Below, in pieces: positions 1 through 6,177 of a stretch of DNA of 6,314 nucleotides. Source of the DNA: Candidatus Woesearchaeota archaeon. Its GTDB lineage: Archaea; Nanobdellota; Nanobdellia; Woesearchaeales; GW2011-AR4. The stretch lies in assembly GCA_018303645.1 (NCBI GenBank), contig JAGVXR010000043.1, positions 1-6,314 on the forward strand. Direction: 5' to 3'. Position 1 is the stretch's first letter; every line of letters starts with the position of its first letter. The translations under genes were made by a program, and so were the position numbers. Under the pieces are notes generated by a model. That model did not search any database. It was not told the origin of the DNA and saw nothing but the letters and a program-made list of their open reading frames with translations.

Positions 1-300
1 CCTGTAAGCATCAACAGGGGCTTCCAGGTTAAAAACCTCGAGCCAAATTACAAAGCTGTTGTGAACGTAAGATTAAAGGAGATAATCCAGATTGCGCAGA
101 AAATAGTCGAGAATGAAGTTGTCAAGGACAGGTACATACACTGGGATTATCTGACTGATGTAAGCAATAATAATTACAACATCACCGCTTATACGGAAGA
201 TGACAATACAATCATCTATAGGGTTATTGACCTGGAAAACGAGATAGAAAAAGAGCCGTATATATTCCAGTTTGGGAATAAGATAAAGGTAAAAGAATGA
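1..300 (+). CDS. C-terminal part of an unrecognised protein (5' end outside window)
   Basis: The frame is open from the first base of the window, so the GTG at 61 need not be the start. The visible part is 99 residues read from base 1 and ends in TGA at 298-300. I do not recognise a family. The fragment has a helical stretch (VNVRLKEIIQIAQKIVENEV, about visible residues 22-41) followed by a polar segment with alternating hydrophobic residues, probably beta strands, ending in KIKVKE. No membrane segment or metal-binding motif is visible in this part. Its stop overlaps the start of the next gene by four bases (ATGA at 297-300), so the two are almost certainly co-transcribed and probably translationally coupled. 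If the downstream PIN protein is a toxin, this gene holds the antitoxin position, but nothing in the fragment looks like a DNA-binding antitoxin. Confidence 0.7.
   Translation, partial: PVSINRGFQVKNLEPNYKAVVNVRLKEIIQIAQKIVENEVVKDRYIHWDYLTDVSNNNYNITAYTEDDNTIIYRVIDLENEIEKEPYIFQFGNKIKVKE
286..290 (+). promoter_or_regulatory. Shine-Dalgarno-like site for the PIN gene
   Basis: AAGGT lies six bases before the ATG at 297, inside the coding sequence of the upstream gene. It supports 297 as the start of an internal operon gene, rather than the second ATG at 303. Confidence 0.45.
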
Positions 301-767
301 AAATGATAATAATTGATTTGGACATAGTTACAGTAAGCATTTGGGATAAAAAAGGAGAAAATGTAAGACTAGCAGTCAAATTTATTGACAGAGTCATGAA
401 TAAGGAATTTTATGTTATAACACCCTACTTTATGTTAGAGCTTATATCAAAATGGAAATACAGCCAGCTTAAGGACCACATAGAAGACTTCTATCTTAAA
501 TTTACCGACAAAATGATAAGCAATGAGGATTTAGATGAAAGAATAGAATCAATGAATGTTGATGATAAAAAAATTATTGTGGAATTGATGAATCATGGAA
601 TAAAAGGTGAAGACTCGCTTTTAGTACTTGTAGCATCTATTTTTGATGCGGATTGCTTAATAACTTTTAATAGAATACATCTTAAAAGCAAGAAGGAAAC
701 AATAAATGAGGTGCTAAGAAAGAATGGGCTTAGAACTATCAGGATTGCTGGGCCAGAAGAGGTTTAG
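297..767 (+). CDS. PIN-domain protein (VapC-like nuclease fold, 156 aa)
   Basis: This is a probable PIN-domain protein, a family of Mg-dependent RNases that includes VapC toxins. Visible landmarks are the first strand with its acidic residue (IIIDLDI, D7, with D9 where DxN/S is usual), a helix carrying E48 (FMLELI), then GEDSLLVLVASIFDADCLIT with D106 before the helix and the typical hydrophobic strand. The protein ends in an IRIAGPEE segment like the vitPee end of VapC proteins. The last conserved acidic position (T-x-D in most family members) reads TFN, with N125 in its place. The length is normal to slightly long for a VapC. It overlaps the upstream gene by ATGA. The fold assignment is by motif only. 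It could be a VapC toxin, another PIN RNase, or a weakened member of the family. None of its 14 or so leucine codons is CTG, unlike genes further right. Confidence 0.7.
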   Translation: MKMIIIDLDIVTVSIWDKKGENVRLAVKFIDRVMNKEFYVITPYFMLELISKWKYSQLKDHIEDFYLKFTDKMISNEDLDERIESMNVDDKKIIVELMNHGIKGEDSLLVLVASIFDADCLITFNRIHLKSKKETINEVLRKNGLRTIRIAGPEEV

Positions 768-879
768 ATTTTATCTTTTCCCTCCTCTTCAGCCATTCAC
801 TAGCCATGTCTCCCTTGATTTCATCAGCCAGAGCAATCGGATCAACATTGGCTGGAATAAGAGGCTTATGCTTTTTCAT
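739..879 (-). CDS. small hypothetical protein, 46 aa, antisense to the 3' end of the PIN gene
   Basis: Reading the - strand from ATG at 879-877 gives a 46-residue protein that ends in TGA at 741-739. It begins MKKHKPLIPANVDPIALADE and continues through IKGDMASEWLKRREKIK, an amphipathic, charged, probably helical segment typical of a real small protein. I recognise no family. Its 3' end overlaps the 3' end of the convergent PIN gene by 29 bases, and the last seven or so residues (PLLAQQS) lie in that overlap and look less natural. A TTTATATA box on the - strand starts 30 bases before the ATG, the same distance as for the other leaderless genes here, and no Shine-Dalgarno is seen. It might be a complete small regulator or antitoxin-like protein, or a 3'-truncated gene cut off by the incoming PIN gene. 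Function is unknown. Confidence 0.5.
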   Translation of the reverse strand: MKKHKPLIPANVDPIALADEIKGDMASEWLKRREKIKSKPLLAQQS

Positions 880-901
880 AATGCTAACATGGTTAATCCA
901 C

Positions 902-916
902 TATATAAACGTTTTG
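902..916 (-). promoter_or_regulatory. BRE/TATA promoter for the 739-879 small ORF
   Basis: On the - strand an A-rich BRE-like stretch (CCAAAACG, about 917-910) leads directly into TTTATATA (909-902). The box starts 30 bases from the ATG at 879, which predicts a leaderless mRNA. The + strand reading, TATATAAA, is only 24 bases from the ATG of the secreted-protein gene at 926. That is about five bases too close for a normal archaeal start site, so use for that gene is less certain. Confidence 0.5.
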
Positions 917-925
917 GTTAATAAA

Positions 926-2623
926 ATGAGAAAAATAATATTTATTTTAATGCTGGTGATTGGGTTTGTGGTTAGCGGGGGGTTTGTTAGTGGGCAGGGG
1001 TGTGGACCGACACCACTTGTTGCTTCAGCTTGCTTCGGCATTGGAGCCGTTGCTTGCGGTTATGGAAAATGTGAAGCAGAATATATAGCATTGGATGCAA
1101 CAGCAAGCGGGGTATGTAACACAGCAGTAGGGGTATGTGATGCTGAGTTAAATTCATGTATGGACGCATGCGTGGAAGGTTGTGAAGCGTTATGTCTACC
1201 ACCATGGGAAACTTGTCTCGAGGCAGCATGGGTGGCATATACAGCTTCAATACAAGCAAGTATCACAACAGCGAATGCTCTACAAACAAACATAATAAGT
1301 ATCGGTGATTATGCTAGTCTACCTTGCACTGAAATGAATCATTGTTATCTGAAAATTGGGAGTAACCTAGCAAGCCCTCAAACACTTAGTTGTGGAGGTA
1401 TAAGCAAAGAAGCCTATATTAATGTAATAAAGAATTTTGGTAAAACCAATGCGCTTGACTTAGGCACCAATATCCCAATATCCATGTTGGCAGATAGTGA
1501 AATTTGGGCAGCAGGCGCACAATACGGATTAGAAGTTCCATTTTGGAGACAAGTATTGGTGAATGCCTACTGGCTGGCTGAATTGACAAGCCATCCATTT
1601 GTCAGGGTTGCTCAAGCATTGTACAGCGCAGTCTCAACTGTTATGGGATTTTTTAAAGGGGAAAGCGGTGCAGCTGACCCAGACGGAGTTGCTTATAGCC
1701 AAGGCAACGCCAATCTAGCCCAAAACGCCATTACCACTGCACTAAACACACAAGCAACTGGAACTACTAGAATGGCGATATGCCCCGAAGACTCTAAAAG
1801 ATTTGGCGCATCCGCTGGAAAACCAAATTGCGTAATAGACTTGAAAAATGGAGCAACCCAATGCATCAGCTGCCTTCCTGGCGAAGGGGTTGTTGAAGTA
1901 AGATATGCCTCCATCCATGTCATAGACAAGAAGCTGAACAACATGTACACCATGACAGGCTCTGAAAACATGGGAGTTGTTTACCAGAATGACGGCTTTG
2001 TCAACATCGACAAGGGCGGGACAACAAAACTATCGGTTGCAGGTGAAGGGGCATTCATAACAGATGCAAACAGCAACCAGCTTTACCTGGGAGCCGGAAC
2101 AACGACTTATTTCGGCATTGGAAATGACGACAGGGACACTTACCTGACAAATTCTGTAATCTATGATTTCAAGTCAAAAGTCGGGGTTGAAGGCGTGAAT
2201 GAAATTGAGCAGAAAAGGCTGGAAAAACCGCAGGCAGGAAGCCAAAAGCAGGCATTTGAGCTCGCTGTGACGTTCAACAAGAAAGATTTAAAGCCGTACA
2301 AAAACTCCATTGACATAGGAAAGATTCAGGAGCATTACAGAATACTTGCAAGGGGCTTTTCAAACATCATACTGCTGGAAAACAGCAATATATTTCCATT
2401 TGTGACAAGAAATTATGCAAAAGGGGACGCGCTTGTTGTCGAGCATAAAAATGCCAGAATTTCAAATGCCTATTCTGTAAATGACGAGGCTTACGAGTAC
2501 ACGATAAAGCCCATTGGCGATTCAACAAAAGTCATGGCAAAAAACGGGAAAGTCATACAGGACAGCGGGCCTTTCAGCTATAAGCTGAGCAAAAGGCAGT
2601 CATTATTGGTTTACAATGTCTAG
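926..2623 (+). CDS. secreted cysteine-rich surface protein, 565 aa
   Basis: I chose ATG 926 because it begins a clear signal peptide: MRK, a hydrophobic core FILMLVIGFVV, then SGGFVSGQ with probable cleavage near residues 23-24. The 40 residues that could be added from 806 would be antisense to the small - strand ORF and would bury the signal peptide. The mature protein has 18 cysteines. Eleven lie at residues 26-97, with a run at 64, 71, 78, 82, 86, 90 and 97; others are at 134, 140, 156, 286, 302, 313 and 316. Residues 100-280 look helical and Ala-rich, while 320-565 look beta-rich (many short V/I/T/Y strands, Gly turns). No C-terminal anchor is seen. I recognise no family. A role in the cell envelope is inferred from the signal peptide alone. 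Codon use changes around residues 300-340 (3 of 25 Leu codons are CTG before residue 330, 7 of 15 after). Confidence 0.75.
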   Translation: MRKIIFILMLVIGFVVSGGFVSGQGCGPTPLVASACFGIGAVACGYGKCEAEYIALDATASGVCNTAVGVCDAELNSCMDACVEGCEALCLPPWETCLEAAWVAYTASIQASITTANALQTNIISIGDYASLPCTEMNHCYLKIGSNLASPQTLSCGGISKEAYINVIKNFGKTNALDLGTNIPISMLADSEIWAAGAQYGLEVPFWRQVLVNAYWLAELTSHPFVRVAQALYSAVSTVMGFFKGESGAADPDGVAYSQGNANLAQNAITTALNTQATGTTRMAICPEDSKRFGASAGKPNCVIDLKNGATQCISCLPGEGVVEVRYASIHVIDKKLNNMYTMTGSENMGVVYQNDGFVNIDKGGTTKLSVAGEGAFITDANSNQLYLGAGTTTYFGIGNDDRDTYLTNSVIYDFKSKVGVEGVNEIEQKRLEKPQAGSQKQAFELAVTFNKKDLKPYKNSIDIGKIQEHYRILARGFSNIILLENSNIFPFVTRNYAKGDALVVEHKNARISNAYSVNDEAYEYTIKPIGDSTKVMAKNGKVIQDSGPFSYKLSKRQSLLVYNV

Positions 2624-2625
2624 GA

Positions 2626-2706
2626 CTACCTTACTTTTGCGTTGTCTTTAATCTTTTCAACTCTAACAACTTCTTTGCCCGTTCTCAATTCATTATTTTC
2701 AAAATA
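2626..2706 (-). pseudogene. detached 3'-end remnant of a metG gene (last 26 codons and stop)
   Basis: The - strand reads YFE-NN-ELRTGK-EVVRVEKIKDNAKVR and then TAG at 2628-2626. The intact MetRS at 4072-6156 ends YFE-GK-ELRTGK-GIVRVEKVKDGAKVR and TAG. Twenty of 26 residues are identical, and about 56 of 81 bases match by eye. Thirteen of the 20 identical residues use different synonymous codons, so this is a diverged coding end and not a recent copy. Upstream the frame continues for about nine codons without similarity and meets TAA at 2736-2734, so there is no gene body. It lies between the stop of the secreted-protein gene (two bases away, convergent) and the stop of the nucleotidyltransferase gene, in a different frame from the latter. 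It is best read as the leftover end of an older or foreign metG. Confidence 0.75.
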
Positions 2707-2729
2707 AATCCTGCTGCAGGCATCATCAC

Positions 2730-3413
2730 CTATTTATCCATCTTCATCACTGCTTTCTTATGCTTTTCAAATGCAATCTTGTCAACACGCCCGTAAACGC
2801 CCTGCAGGTTGTCCTTAAATTGAGCTGAGATTATCTTTTCCTTGATTCTTAGAAATTGGCTTTTAAACTCACATCTTTCAGACACTTCTTTTTTAACCCA
2901 CTCCAAATCTTTGACTTGGGGCATGAGCATGAAGACGTCCCTAATATCCGCGCTTCTGCAGCTTACAATTTTCATAGCCACAAGCGCGTCTGGATTGATG
3001 ATTCTCAGCTTTAACTCCTGCGGTATTGTTTTTCCTTTAAGCGCCCCGACAGCAGAGTTTTTGAATACCCATTTTGAGCTGAATATCCCTCTTGTAAGCC
3101 TGTCAGAGACATTCTTGATTAATATGTCCACGCTCACTTCAAAATTTTTCATTATTGTTTTCTCGTATTTGAGAAAATCCTCATGGTACGGCATCAAATC
3201 CGTGTCAGTAGCCCTGATATAATGGATTTTTTCAAGCTCTTTTGCTATTTCAGCGGCTGCAGTTTCGCCCTCTACAACTATATCGCAGTCTACTGAGAAT
3301 CTTGGCAAAGTATAGGCATTTACCGCATAGCCGCCAATAAGCACGAACCTGCAGTTTTTTATCTTATTTAAAGTTTCAAAAGCCTCTTTTTCCCTAAGCT
3401 GAAGCAGTTCCAT
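2730..3413 (-). CDS. AbiEii-like nucleotidyltransferase, probable toxin of a type IV-like TA pair (227 aa)
   Basis: This is a nucleotidyltransferase-fold protein of the AbiEii/AbiGii toxin type. Members transfer nucleotides to targets, in some cases tRNA ends, to stop growth or phage. The sequence shows FVLIGGYAVNAY (G27, G28) and RFSVDCDIVV, with R38, S40 and the metal-binding pair D42 and D44. A third likely carboxylate is D96 in VSVDILI. A later motif has K148 and R153-x2-D156-x-R158-D159 (MKIVSCRSADIRDVFML), matching the K...RDxxDI region of AbiEii. All expected catalytic positions appear intact. The ATG at 3413 has a GAGGG site six bases upstream, inside the antitoxin gene, and the two genes overlap by 20 bases with the antitoxin first, as in bacterial abiE operons. 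It could instead be a related minimal nucleotidyltransferase with another role; the pairing argues for a TA toxin. Confidence 0.75.
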   Translation of the reverse strand: MELLQLREKEAFETLNKIKNCRFVLIGGYAVNAYTLPRFSVDCDIVVEGETAAAEIAKELEKIHYIRATDTDLMPYHEDFLKYEKTIMKNFEVSVDILIKNVSDRLTRGIFSSKWVFKNSAVGALKGKTIPQELKLRIINPDALVAMKIVSCRSADIRDVFMLMPQVKDLEWVKKEVSERCEFKSQFLRIKEKIISAQFKDNLQGVYGRVDKIAFEKHKKAVMKMDK

Positions 3414-3996
3414 ATTTGTCCCTCATATAGTTATAGGCGTATTGGTGCATTTCATTATCTTTCGCTGTCTTTAAAACCTGCCTTAATGGCTCAACTTTCA
3501 AGCCGTCTTTATCCACTGCATTTATGCTGTGCACTGGAATTAATATGATATATTCGCCTATTGTCGAGCCTTCATTGACGTAATTTGGTATGTTCCTCCT
3601 GTTAAAGAATTCCTTCCAATATTTCAAGTCTTTCTTCAACACCTTGATAAAGTAAGGGGATTTTTCTATTCCTCTCTGAACATATGAGTAATCAGACCAT
3701 ATTTCCACTGCCGATAAATTGGCGAATGCATAAGGCTTTGTTGCTTCCTTAATCACTTTAGGGACTTTAAACTCCAATAAGCCTTTGACTATTTTCTCAG
3801 GCTCCAAGCATTTGTAAGAATTTCTGGCTTCTTTTTCAATCCAGCCTGCCTTTAACAATATGGAAAAAATCTTCTTTTTCATGCTCTGGCTTACAATCCA
3901 GTCTAATTCCGACTGCTTAAATGGCTCTCTTGCGGCGTGCTTCGAAAAGAATAATGCATACGCTCTCAAGCAATATTGCGGGATTTCAGTACTCAT
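3394..3996 (-). CDS. AbiEi-like winged-helix antitoxin (200 aa)
   Basis: This is the first gene of the two-gene operon. Residues about 8-75 look like a winged helix-turn-helix: a helix (YCLRAYALFFSKH), a helix with a turn (QSELDWIVSQSMKKKIFSIL), then LKAGWIEKEARNSYKCLEPE as recognition end and wing. The remaining 125 residues contain KPYAFANLSAVEIWSDYSY, several basic and aromatic segments and a final helix rich in Y and K. This layout, a wHTH followed by an interaction domain, is that of AbiEi antitoxins, which bind inverted repeats in their own promoter. The call rests on this plus the overlapping nucleotidyltransferase gene; no diagnostic catalytic motif exists to check. ATG 3996 is chosen because the TATA box and palindrome lie directly before it. 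Likely autoregulated through the palindrome at 3998-4014 (inferred). Confidence 0.65.
   Translation of the reverse strand: MSTEIPQYCLRAYALFFSKHAAREPFKQSELDWIVSQSMKKKIFSILLKAGWIEKEARNSYKCLEPEKIVKGLLEFKVPKVIKEATKPYAFANLSAVEIWSDYSYVQRGIEKSPYFIKVLKKDLKYWKEFFNRRNIPNYVNEGSTIGEYIILIPVHSINAVDKDGLKVEPLRQVLKTAKDNEMHQYAYNYMRDKYGTASA
3420..3424 (-). promoter_or_regulatory. Shine-Dalgarno site for the nucleotidyltransferase gene
   Basis: GAGGG on the - strand is followed by a six-base spacer (ACAAAT) and the ATG at 3413. It lies inside the end of the antitoxin gene and fixes the start of this internal operon gene. Confidence 0.6.
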
Positions 3997-3997
3997 G

Positions 3998-4014
3998 GTT
4001 ACCTAATAGGTAAC
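3998..4014. promoter_or_regulatory. 17-bp perfect palindrome, probable operator of the AbiE-like operon
   Basis: GTTACCTA-A-TAGGTAAC has two perfect 8-base arms around a single central base (4006). It lies between the TATA tract and the antitoxin ATG, starting one base before the codon, where the predicted transcription start falls (about 3996-4003). A bound dimer would block transcription. Binding by the winged-helix antitoxin is inferred. I saw no second copy in the window. On the - strand its right arm also contains AGGT four bases before the ATG, which could serve as a weak ribosome site. Confidence 0.65.
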
Positions 4015-4018
4015 TACT

Positions 4019-4040
4019 TATATATATATATATTTTTCGG
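4019..4040 (-). promoter_or_regulatory. BRE/TATA promoter of the AbiE-like operon
   Basis: On the - strand CCGAAAAA (BRE-like) runs into a 15-base alternating TA tract (4033-4019). Depending on register, a TATA box here puts the start site within or just after the palindrome at 3998-4014, giving a very short or no leader. Confidence 0.55.
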
Positions 4041-4071
4041 TTTTTGCACTTGCGTAATTTAATAAGAATGC

Positions 4072-6156
4072 CTATCTAACCTTTGCCCCATCCTTGACTT
4101 TCTCGACTCTTACTATTCCCTTGCCAGTCCTTAATTCCTTGCCTTCAAAATAAACCACGCCATGCTCAATTTTCATATTAATTTTTAAAAATTCATCAAA
4201 GCTTATTTCCTTGCTGGAGTTTTCATAGCCTTCAAAATAAGCCTTGTCGCCGGGATTGCTGTCGCTGACTGTTAAAACTCCTACATCCGTTTCATCGTCT
4301 CCTGCAAGCAGCATGCCCTGGCTCTCTATGCCCCTCAGCTTGGCATGCTTAAGGTTTGTAATAACTATTATTTTTTTGTTTTTCAACTCATCAATTGTGT
4401 AATGCCCCTTTAATCCTGCAACTAATTGCCGTTTTTCCATGCCCAAGTCTATGTCAACAACGTAGAGCTTGTCTGCATTCGGATGGCTTCTTGCATCAAT
4501 TATTCTTGCAACCTTGAGATTCAGCGGAAATTCCTTAGCCTGTTTTTCCTCAATTTTCCTTATTAAGATATCTTCTTTTCCTATTTTGTGGTTTTTGAGC
4601 TTCGAATTAATGTCCTGCCACTTCAAGCCCTTTAAATTCAGCTGATGCTGCAGCTTTGACGCAAAATCGGGCAGAATAGGCTGGATCAAAATGCCCAAGT
4701 CCTTTATTATGTTGGCGCACAGGCCAAGAATCCTATGGGTTTTTTCCCTGTTTTCGCCGATGAGCTTCCACGGCTCATTTTCCTGGAAGTACTTGTTGCC
4801 AAGCGAAGACATGTGCAAAATGCCCTTGACAGCCTCGTTAAAATTTAAATAATGATAATTTTTTTCGATATCCTTTGCCAGCTTGCCAATATCCCCAATA
4901 AGCCGCTTGTTATTGTCAATATCCCTTATTTCACCATCAAAGTTCTTATTCAGGAAATTAAGGACCCTGTAGCAAAAGTTGCCGAGATTCGCAGCTAATT
5001 CATTGTTTACTTTTTTGCCTAAATCCTCGAAACTCAAATCGATATCTGCCAGCCTTTTGCCCAGCATGCTTGCGTAGTAAAACCTCAAATATTCCGCATT
5101 ATAGCTTTGCAAAAATTCCTTTGCAGTGTAAAAAGTGCCTCTTGATTTTGACATCTTCTCGCCGTTGACGGTCAGGAAGCCGTGCACCACAATGTCGTCC
5201 GGCAGGTTAAACCCTGAGCCAAGCAGCACTGCAGGCCAGAACAAAAAGTGGAAGTAAACAATGTCCTTGCCGATGAAGTGGATGATTTTTGAGTTTTTGC
5301 TGTTCCAATAATCCTCTGTTTTCAGTTCATGCTTTCTGCAGTAGTTTTCAGTGCTTGCAATGTAGCCAATCGGAGCATCAAGCCAGACATAGTAATACTT
5401 GTCTTCTTCTCCTGGGATCTTGAATCCAAAGTACGGGCCGTCTCTTGATATGTTCCAGTCCTCCAATCCATTTTTTATCCAGTTAAGCGCAAAATTTTTT
5501 ATTTCCGGCTGCAGATTTTTGTTTTTATTGAGCCAATTCCCGAGCTTTTTTGCGAATTTGCTGAGCTTGAAGAAATAATGGGTTGAGGTTTTTCTTACAG
5601 GCTTGTTTTTGCAGATTGCGCAATACGGCTCAATCAAGTCGATTGTCTTGTATGCGGCATTGCAGTTTTCGCATACATCGCCGTACTGGTCATTGGCATT
5701 GCATTTCGGGCATTTTCCTTTTACGTACCTATCCGGCAGGGTTCTTTTGCAATATTCACAGTATGTAACTTCAATGTCTTTTGTGTAGATAAGATTTTTT
5801 TCCTTTAATCTTGTGAATATCAAATCGCTGTACTGCCTGTTTTCCTCGCTGTTTGTCGTGTAATAATTGTCAAAGCTGATTAAGAAGTCCTTGAAATCCT
5901 GAAGATGCTCCTTATAAACATCTGCAATCAGCTGTTCTGGCTTTATTTTTAGTTCTGCCGCCTTTATCTCTATAGGAGCGCCGTGGGCGTCATCTGCGCA
6001 GATGTAAATAACATCTTCACCAATCAATCTCAGAAATCTGACAAAAATATCAGTTTGTATGTATTCAACGAGATGGCCAAGGTGGATTGGGCCGTTGGCA
6101 TAAGGCAATGCGCTTGTTACAAGAATCTTGTGTTTTGATTTTCTGAATTTTAACAC
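4072..6156 (-). CDS. metG: methionyl-tRNA synthetase with fused C-terminal tRNA-binding domain
   Basis: This class I synthetase charges tRNA-Met with methionine in the cytoplasm. The 694-residue protein has all main landmarks. These are the N-terminal Rossmann start ILVTSALPYANGPIHLGH with the HIGH motif (HLGH, 25-28), and a connective peptide with four CxxC pairs (C133/136, C149/152, C162/165, C179/182) forming two zinc knuckles. They are followed by YVWLDAPIGY (256-265), the KMSKS loop (334-338), and the alpha-helical anticodon domain (about 380-540). Residues about 543-645 are an EMAPII/Arc1p-like OB domain (LKVARI...HPNADKLYV...LRGIESQGMLLA), followed by a tail to 694. Length suits a fused archaeal or bacterial form. 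The start is GTG at 6156-6154, before MLKFRKSKHK, supported by a TATA box 25-29 bases upstream. The gene seems monocistronic. Its last 26 codons are duplicated in diverged form at 2626-2706. Confidence 0.97.
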   Translation of the reverse strand: MLKFRKSKHKILVTSALPYANGPIHLGHLVEYIQTDIFVRFLRLIGEDVIYICADDAHGAPIEIKAAELKIKPEQLIADVYKEHLQDFKDFLISFDNYYTTNSEENRQYSDLIFTRLKEKNLIYTKDIEVTYCEYCKRTLPDRYVKGKCPKCNANDQYGDVCENCNAAYKTIDLIEPYCAICKNKPVRKTSTHYFFKLSKFAKKLGNWLNKNKNLQPEIKNFALNWIKNGLEDWNISRDGPYFGFKIPGEEDKYYYVWLDAPIGYIASTENYCRKHELKTEDYWNSKNSKIIHFIGKDIVYFHFLFWPAVLLGSGFNLPDDIVVHGFLTVNGEKMSKSRGTFYTAKEFLQSYNAEYLRFYYASMLGKRLADIDLSFEDLGKKVNNELAANLGNFCYRVLNFLNKNFDGEIRDIDNNKRLIGDIGKLAKDIEKNYHYLNFNEAVKGILHMSSLGNKYFQENEPWKLIGENREKTHRILGLCANIIKDLGILIQPILPDFASKLQHQLNLKGLKWQDINSKLKNHKIGKEDILIRKIEEKQAKEFPLNLKVARIIDARSHPNADKLYVVDIDLGMEKRQLVAGLKGHYTIDELKNKKIIVITNLKHAKLRGIESQGMLLAGDDETDVGVLTVSDSNPGDKAYFEGYENSSKEISFDEFLKINMKIEHGVVYFEGKELRTGKGIVRVEKVKDGAKVR

Positions 6157-6177
6157 CCAATAAATTGTAGAAAGTTG

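Noticed and set aside
902..909. TATATAAA as a promoter shared equally by the 926 gene and the small - strand ORF
   Set aside because: The distance to 926 is only 24 bases, against 29-32 for the other leaderless genes, and the BRE-like tract is on the - strand side. Use by the + gene cannot be excluded but is weaker.
724..921. 65-codon + strand ORF
   Set aside because: It overlaps the PIN gene end and is a shadow of the - strand ORF at 739-879; composition is not protein-like.
806..925. Longer N-terminus for the secreted protein, starting at ATG 806
   Set aside because: It would put 40 residues before a clear signal peptide, is antisense to the small - strand ORF, and has no promoter or ribosome site near it. 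ATG 926 fits better.
987..1293. Two - strand ORFs of 90 and 77 codons opposite the cysteine-rich region
   Set aside because: Shadows of the secreted-protein gene; their His/Met/Leu or Ala/Ser-rich translations have no signals of their own.
1693..1971. 92-codon - strand ORF opposite the secreted-protein gene
   Set aside because: No promoter or ribosome site, and the + strand frame with consistent protein features explains the sequence.
2626..2733. The metG-like tail as an intact small gene
   Set aside because: There is no start codon with a ribosome site after the TAA at 2736-2734, and the similarity ends at the YFE residues; it looks like a remnant.
2842..3222. 126-codon + strand ORF opposite the nucleotidyltransferase gene
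   Set aside because: Shadow; the - strand frame carries the nucleotidyltransferase motifs.
4019..4033. Alternating TA tract as a microsatellite or repeat element
   Set aside because: Its place after an A-rich BRE-like stretch and before the operator is explained by promoter function.
5583..5788. Two 61-codon + strand ORFs opposite metG
   Set aside because: They lie opposite the zinc-knuckle region of metG and only mirror its cysteine codons.
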